Below are positions 58,822-64,000 of a DNA stretch of 64,000 nucleotides, piece by piece. The DNA comes from Endozoicomonas sp965261315 (GTDB taxonomy: Bacteria; Pseudomonadota; Gammaproteobacteria; Pseudomonadales; Endozoicomonadaceae): the NCBI GenBank assembly GCA_965261315.1, contig CBDHDM010000038.1, forward strand, positions 62,001-126,000, written 5' to 3'. Position 1 is the stretch's first letter; every line of letters starts with the position of its first letter. A program made the position numbers and the translations under genes. The notes under the pieces were generated by a model. The model was not told where the DNA came from. It made no database searches and worked only from the letters and a program-made list of their open reading frames with translations.

Positions 58822-61800
58822 CTACGACACCCTGCCACGCTCAACTTCAGAAACGTTAATCGATTTTGTTGTTGCACAATTATTATGCAGACCTATTTCG
58901 AATACGGTCTCAATTCTCATTCTTCTGGTAGTACCGGGAATAATATTCAATTCTTTATCGTGTAGCTCAATATTCCATTCAAAGACCTTTTTAAGAAGCA
59001 TAGATTTTTTGTCTTTAGAAACGGAAAACTCGGCATGACTCCATCGGCTCTGACCTTTTTCCTTTACCAATGGGGCGGGGATTAAATCTTCAGGAATATG
59101 CGGAGCCAGCGGCAAATAGGGTTTTACCTCTTTGGAAAGGTCCGATTGTACCGTCTTCGATACAGCCATGGACAGGGCGTAGGCTCCCTGATGGCTGTGT
59201 GCAAGCATGATATTTACCAAATGATTTGCTCTTTCTTTGTCCTCGATACCTGCTTCCTGAAGCACATCATAGAAAGAATCAGTCAATTGCTTCAGGACGA
59301 CCTCTGCGGCATGCCTCTTTTTGCTATCATCGGGTACTTTGTTACCAGCTTTTGTAGGGACTGATAACTGCAACCACTCTTTACAGAAGCTATTAGGGTG
59401 ATCGAAAGTCAATACAGTATCACCTGATTTTCGTACATTACATGCGAAGCCTGGCCTCTCGATATCTAAAATCATTTGGTGATTATTGAGTTCTCTTGTC
59501 TGCGGAGTCGTCAGACTTCTTATCTCCTCCTGCAGATATATTTGATACATAGGGTCATCTATAACATTCAGATGTTCTTCTGTATAAGCAAGTTTTTGAA
59601 CACCAAAAACCTGAGATATCATCTCTTCATCCATCCTGAATAATTGGTGTGCAACCTCATGGCGACCATTTGAACATAGTTGATGTATGATCTCTTTTTC
59701 AATGATTGTTTGAATCGCTTTTCTCAGGGTATTAAACCTTTCTTCTTTCACCTGTTGCCATTTAATTCCCTGCTTGTCATTGGATTTTCTTCTTGAGTTT
59801 TCTTTTGCATACTCTCTGGATTTTTTTCTTAGCATGGGACCTGCTTCAGAAACAACTGACTCTGAGAGATTTTTAACCTTTTTCAACTCTGTACCTGTAT
59901 CTTTGTATTTGTTCAGGTATTTTTTTACCCCGGCAGCTACATCATCTTGAAGTTTCTTGCTGAGTTGAGAGTAGCAATCATCCAGAAAGTCTTTCTGACT
60001 CTTCATACCAGAAGATTCTTTCGATTTTAGGTTACTATATTGATTTTCAAAATTCGAAAGTTCTTGCTGAATGTTTACCAGTCGCTTGGTTAGATCATTG
60101 TACCCTTCACTATCAGGGGTCTTATCTTGTAGGTTAAGAGATAGTTCTTGCTGCTTATCTTTGAGCTGTTTTATATTTCTTCTAATGTCTTCAAGCGAAA
60201 TGATCTGTGTGTTCAGGCAAACCTCAAATACAAATGCTTTCTGTTCTGGTCTCATCAGACCAATCGCCAGCATAGCTCCTACCTGGCCATTTACCAAGTC
60301 TGGGCTTGCACTTTCCCAGGCTTGCTGAGTTTGCCACAAGAACTCTGTACACTTGGCTAATTGTACTTTCTTACTGTCTTTGCTGTCTGAGGCTTCTTCA
60401 GCACCTGTTTTGACAATGAGATATCGGGCACCGAGCTCAACAAGCTGAGAGTACATTTTATTTCTTACGGCATCTGCAGGTGGTGCCTGCAGCGAGAAAG
60501 TCTTTACAGAAAAGAGCCCTTGAATAGCCGATATGTATCTCGACACATCAGTAATTAGTTCATTTGCATTTGTTCTCAGCTTTCCTTGAACATATATCTC
60601 ATCCAGAACTTTTTGAGCATCAGTATATAAACTGCTCATACAGGTAGCGGAAGGCATTTCTGCTGATGAGAGAGCCAGCTTGTCATCATCAGTAAGGGAT
60701 AGGTGTTGCAACTCCATACTACCCTGATTTTTTACAAAGTTGAGTTTCTGCTCATCAGTTAAAGAATCAGGTTGTTTTGCTGGATCATTTTCATCTTCAG
60801 ATAAAAGATGGTCATCAGAAGATAGATCAAAAGACATATCGGATGTACAACTGATGACGTCATCAACTTCAGATCTAATATCTGTATCGGCATCATTCAA
60901 GCCTATATCATGAGCATCAGCGAGAGGAGTATTTCCCGATTGCAGGGCTGTACATACCGATGAAGTTGTTCCGTCTAATGGCCGATTATCGGGCACGACA
61001 ACCTCTTGTTGTACTTCTGGGGTATCACTTTGTTGCGTTAAACTCAACTTTCCACGAATTCCTTCTTGAATTTTCTGTAGCTTCTTACACTGACGGTTTT
61101 GGCTGCCTGAACCAACGGCTTTACTGAGTATATTCTCAATGGTTTTCTGATCAAGGTTATATTTTTCACAATCCTGATAACAGCTATCTGCATGCTTCTG
61201 TAGTGTACCTGCTCTTTTCAGGAGGGAACTCAACCTTTTCTGATCGTCTGTGGATAGCTCTTTCTTAAAAAGAAACTGATTGAAATCATGCTCTATTTGC
61301 CCAAATTCATTGTTGAAACAGGCAAGTTTATGAATTAATTGAAATGAGTATTTGAAAGCACCTTTGTTTGATTCACTTTCTTGGTCTAGGGTGTCAGAGT
61401 GATCATGCTGACAACGTGCTATGAAATTCCAGTAAGCTCGTTCACTTACAGGCCGGGTAGCGTCTCTGAATGCTTCACCTTTAAGAGAGTTATCAGTGAC
61501 TTCAGCTTTGGCCAGAATCCCATAACGAAAGCGTTCCTTTGATTTTGCTTCTTCTTCTATATCAGCATTAATATCTCTGATGACATTGTAAGGGTCACAG
61601 GCTCTGGCAAAAGATTGTTCATCATCCAGCATCCTGCGGATGAACTCTATTTTAATATTATTGTCTCTGTCATATGGCTTAATGTCCTTCCTTTTTGTTT
61701 CTTTATTACCGCACAGACCAAGTCGGTAGCAGATACTCCCATCATAAGCTCTCGTTATTTCAAGATTACTGTCTGGTCTTTTTCTTAACTGGTGAGGGAT

Positions 61801-64000
61801 TATTTTCTGTAGCCGTGATTTTTTCTGCTTTCTGCCCCGTGGAAGCCATATTGTCGGAAGTGGAGAGTGTTCAACATCAGATGTCTGGTCGCTATCACTT
61901 TCGTTGGCGTAGCCCATTGTTTTGATAGGGGTAATATCTTCTAAATGAACTTCTGAACCTTCATTATTGATGGAAGCTTCTTTGTTTTCAGTGCCAATGT
62001 TAGCTTCATTCTTTTGCTCTTCTTTAAGAGTTTCAGCTGTACTATGGGTGATCAGGGATACTGGATTACTGGCAGATATGTCGTCTGATTCTGCTCTGAT
62101 AGATGTAAATGGGGTGGAGGCCTCGGGTTGTTCGGCGGTTGTGGTATCTTTTAAAACAGCTACCTCAGTCATCGCTTCACTTGGGGTGAACCAATAGTTT
62201 GCTGCAGAGTGAATCGCCCACTGCGCCCCTTTGATCGGGTAGCTGCGAAGAATGCGGGATGTATCACGAACGGAAAGGCGTATATCTTCCATGCCTTTAT
62301 CCGTTGTGTTTTTCATCCATTTATACCAATAAATCGGTGCCAGATTAGCATCATCTGTGAAAAACTTTTTTGTATGCCTGTCTACTCTGCTTGCTTCATT
62401 CGAAGGGTAAATCTGCAGGATAGATACATCAGCTAACTCCTGTTCCAGACTGGACCCAACATGGCAGTCTCCGGTGGCCTGAACGATATCACCTTCAACT
62501 TTTAGATGAAAAATTTCCGTTTTAATTCCTGTTTGTTCCTGCTGTCCATTAAGGCGGTTTAATGCAGAAATAACTCGGTTATGCGTTATTTCAGGTACAC
62601 CTGCAGAGCATTTGGTGAAGAGAACGATTTTCTGAATGTTTGCCAACAACGGGTTGGCAGTTCGTGTTTCATTAGCAATGGCGCTAATGTCCGGGTTGAG
62701 GAAATGACCAAAAAAGTTTTGAGCATCAGCGCCACCAAGACTATGCCCGGTCATTGTTAAGTTGACTGCCTGGCCTGGGTAATGTTTAAGAATGTTATGC
62801 AGTTGTCGGGTAATAGTCTTCGCAGCTTTTTCCATGGTGTCGAAACCAGCTCCAGATGGTTCCAAGTCACGTATGGCTGAGGCATCATATGGGTTTGTTC
62901 CCCTGAAAATAAGCTTTAAATCAACAGGTTTTTCTGTGTCGGGATTTTCAGGGTAGAGAATATAGGCATTTAGACCAGGAGGAACTTCTTTGACTTTTTG
63001 TACGTTATGTCGTTGGTTACCATCAGAATGATCCGGTAGCTCTACCTGAGTCTTTCCATCAAGGTTATAGGCCAGTTTATGGGCCAAGTACTCCAGTAGT
63101 ACAAGGGGTTTATTGATTGCGTCTTCTAGCTCTTGTTTAAAAGGTTTGAGCTCTTGTGTAAAAGGTCTGAGATCTTCCCAGTCGTCCATGTAAGAATCAT
63201 CTATGGAGTCTGGTTCACTGACCTCTTGAGCATCTATTATGCAAAAGCTGCCAAGACTTGAAAAGTCACTGAGCTCTGGAAGATGATGTGCTATTTTTTC
63301 AGGGATAGTGCCTCCACTCAATCGCTCTTTCCTTTGAGTGGTGAGCTCCGGATCAGAGGCATGTCCTCTGACTCTTTTATGCTTATCATCCAAGCCTGTT
63401 TTGTTCTTACTGACAGCTTGTTCATAAGACTCAGCAGCTTCTGTCACACGAATCCGCTGACTGGTTAAACAGGAATCTGACTCAGAATCTGAATCAACTG
63501 GGCTGGTGTCGCTGCTGATACTCTCGGTATCGGCCAGATAGCCATAGTTAAGTCCATCCAGACTTAGAGCCCTTCGATCATGAGAGTGTGGTTTTTCTCC
63601 GATAAAGGGTGGCAGTGAATGGCTTTGCCCTGTTGCAGTATATACGCCTGATACTAAGTCTGATTCAGGCAATGAGTAAGTATCATCATTAGTTGGCGTG
63701 TGGCTTTCTATCGCTTTTGCCGCTTTGCTTTCATATATATCAGCTTGTTCATCAGCCTGGGGCTGGTTTACAGGTACTGGATCAACAGTTTCAATAGTGA
63801 CATTAAGGGTCTGTTCAAGCACCAATGTCGGTATCGGAGAGGCAACCACGATATCAGATGGGGCTGAGTGAGTTGTAGCCGGTTCTGTGACGTTGCCCTT
63901 TGGAGCTTTATACGTGTGACTGATATGAGTTTCTTCAACGGGCAATAACCGCTTTTCTATTGGGGTGGAAGTTCTCGCTGGATCTTCCTGTTTTGAGGAT
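58822..64000 (-). CDS. Large lipase-motif protein with coiled coil, 5' end cut by window
   Basis: The minus-strand frame is open to the window edge, so the true start is outside; at least 1,726 residues are present. A TTG at 63945 is not a convincing start. Counting from it, residues 1-260 are Ser/Glu/Asp-rich and disordered. Residues about 270-530 form a lipase class 3-like alpha/beta hydrolase domain: LKLIFRGTNPYDA, then MTGHSLGGADAQNF with nucleophile Ser402, and VEGDIVQATGDCH, which may hold the Asp. A long polar region follows, with a coiled coil near 1250-1330 and a helical C-terminus. There is no signal peptide within view. Large size, disorder and a lipase domain suggest a secreted, host-membrane-directed enzyme, but activity and delivery are inference. 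Confidence 0.8.
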   Translation of the reverse strand, partial: SSKQEDPARTSTPIEKRLLPVEETHISHTYKAPKGNVTEPATTHSAPSDIVVASPIPTLVLEQTLNVTIETVDPVPVNQPQADEQADIYESKAAKAIESHTPTNDDTYSLPESDLVSGVYTATGQSHSLPPFIGEKPHSHDRRALSLDGLNYGYLADTESISSDTSPVDSDSESDSCLTSQRIRVTEAAESYEQAVSKNKTGLDDKHKRVRGHASDPELTTQRKERLSGGTIPEKIAHHLPELSDFSSLGSFCIIDAQEVSEPDSIDDSYMDDWEDLRPFTQELKPFKQELEDAINKPLVLLEYLAHKLAYNLDGKTQVELPDHSDGNQRHNVQKVKEVPPGLNAYILYPENPDTEKPVDLKLIFRGTNPYDASAIRDLEPSGAGFDTMEKAAKTITRQLHNILKHYPGQAVNLTMTGHSLGGADAQNFFGHFLNPDISAIANETRTANPLLANIQKIVLFTKCSAGVPEITHNRVISALNRLNGQQEQTGIKTEIFHLKVEGDIVQATGDCHVGSSLEQELADVSILQIYPSNEASRVDRHTKKFFTDDANLAPIYWYKWMKNTTDKGMEDIRLSVRDTSRILRSYPIKGAQWAIHSAANYWFTPSEAMTEVAVLKDTTTAEQPEASTPFTSIRAESDDISASNPVSLITHSTAETLKEEQKNEANIGTENKEASINNEGSEVHLEDITPIKTMGYANESDSDQTSDVEHSPLPTIWLPRGRKQKKSRLQKIIPHQLRKRPDSNLEITRAYDGSICYRLGLCGNKETKRKDIKPYDRDNNIKIEFIRRMLDDEQSFARACDPYNVIRDINADIEEEAKSKERFRYGILAKAEVTDNSLKGEAFRDATRPVSERAYWNFIARCQHDHSDTLDQESESNKGAFKYSFQLIHKLACFNNEFGQIEHDFNQFLFKKELSTDDQKRLSSLLKRAGTLQKHADSCYQDCEKYNLDQKTIENILSKAVGSGSQNRQCKKLQKIQEGIRGKLSLTQQSDTPEVQQEVVVPDNRPLDGTTSSVCTALQSGNTPLADAHDIGLNDADTDIRSEVDDVISCTSDMSFDLSSDDHLLSEDENDPAKQPDSLTDEQKLNFVKNQGSMELQHLSLTDDDKLALSSAEMPSATCMSSLYTDAQKVLDEIYVQGKLRTNANELITDVSRYISAIQGLFSVKTFSLQAPPADAVRNKMYSQLVELGARYLIVKTGAEEASDSKDSKKVQLAKCTEFLWQTQQAWESASPDLVNGQVGAMLAIGLMRPEQKAFVFEVCLNTQIISLEDIRRNIKQLKDKQQELSLNLQDKTPDSEGYNDLTKRLVNIQQELSNFENQYSNLKSKESSGMKSQKDFLDDCYSQLSKKLQDDVAAGVKKYLNKYKDTGTELKKVKNLSESVVSEAGPMLRKKSREYAKENSRRKSNDKQGIKWQQVKEERFNTLRKAIQTIIEKEIIHQLCSNGRHEVAHQLFRMDEEMISQVFGVQKLAYTEEHLNVIDDPMYQIYLQEEIRSLTTPQTRELNNHQMILDIERPGFACNVRKSGDTVLTFDHPNSFCKEWLQLSVPTKAGNKVPDDSKKRHAAEVVLKQLTDSFYDVLQEAGIEDKERANHLVNIMLAHSHQGAYALSMAVSKTVQSDLSKEVKPYLPLAPHIPEDLIPAPLVKEKGQSRWSHAEFSVSKDKKSMLLKKVFEWNIELHDKELNIIPGTTRRMRIETVFEIGLHNNCATTKSINVSEVERGRVS

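Noticed and set aside
1..64000. tRNA, rRNA, CRISPR arrays, integrase genes or attachment sites
   Set aside because: None was recognised on reading either strand; small structured RNAs could be missed without a covariance search.

Overview
The window reads as chromosomal DNA of a host-associated marine gammaproteobacterium. Three things suggest this: the Pseudomonas/E. coli-type gene order mla - murA - his and kds - lpt - rpoN - hpf - ptsN - rapZ - ptsO; a complete chitobiose phosphotransferase locus with a chitoporin; and large eukaryote-like or effector-like genes (tandem SH2 domains, a lipase-type giant, a 5,291-residue repeat protein). An Endozoicomonas-like symbiont fits best, but that is inference from gene content, not a database match.

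Layout. 1-8.2 kb: the end of pmbA converges on mgtE, followed by the minus-strand set ptsO, rapZ, (an inserted plus-strand coiled-coil gene), ptsN, hpf and rpoN. 8.3-15.8 kb: an accessory block holding a DcuC carrier, a transposase remnant, an 815-residue orphan, a YjiH-type membrane protein and a tandem SH2 protein. 15.9-20.0 kb: lptB, lptA, lptC, kdsD and a CaCA antiporter on the minus strand. 20.2-25.3 kb: mlaFEDCB, ibaG and murA on the plus strand. 25.6-41.5 kb: one 15.9-kb gene whose middle is two 415-residue and seven 391-residue near-identical GC-rich repeats. 41.8-43.7 kb: hisG-hisD. 43.8-52.2 kb: chitobiose uptake and breakdown (minus-strand chbB-C-A, a LacI regulator, GH4 glucosidase, deacetylase, kinase; divergent chitoporin broken by a frameshift). 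52.3-55.1 kb: a scar with a duplicated PDZ-domain fragment, an ISL3 transposase relic, an orphan gene and dispersed repeats. 55.1-58.7 kb: a DegS-like protease, a Nif3-family protein and a DcuA/DcuB carrier. 58.8-64.0 kb: a large lipase-motif protein running off the window.

How the genes work together. The core genes serve envelope building: Lpt export of LPS, KDO precursor synthesis, Mla lipid trafficking, peptidoglycan precursor synthesis by MurA, and DegS-type envelope stress sensing. They also include nitrogen-PTS/sigma-54 control and the start and end of histidine synthesis. The chitobiose locus forms a regulon: two copies of a GAAACCGGTT-type double operator sit in the divergent control region next to a LacI-family gene in the operon. 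The accessory genes split clusters that are normally contiguous (ptsN/rapZ, lptB/rpoN, murA/hisG, hisD/degS), so new material has entered repeatedly at boundaries between conserved genes.

The items most worth following are the giant repeat protein and the SOCS-like tandem SH2 protein. No tRNA, rRNA, CRISPR array or intact insertion sequence was seen.
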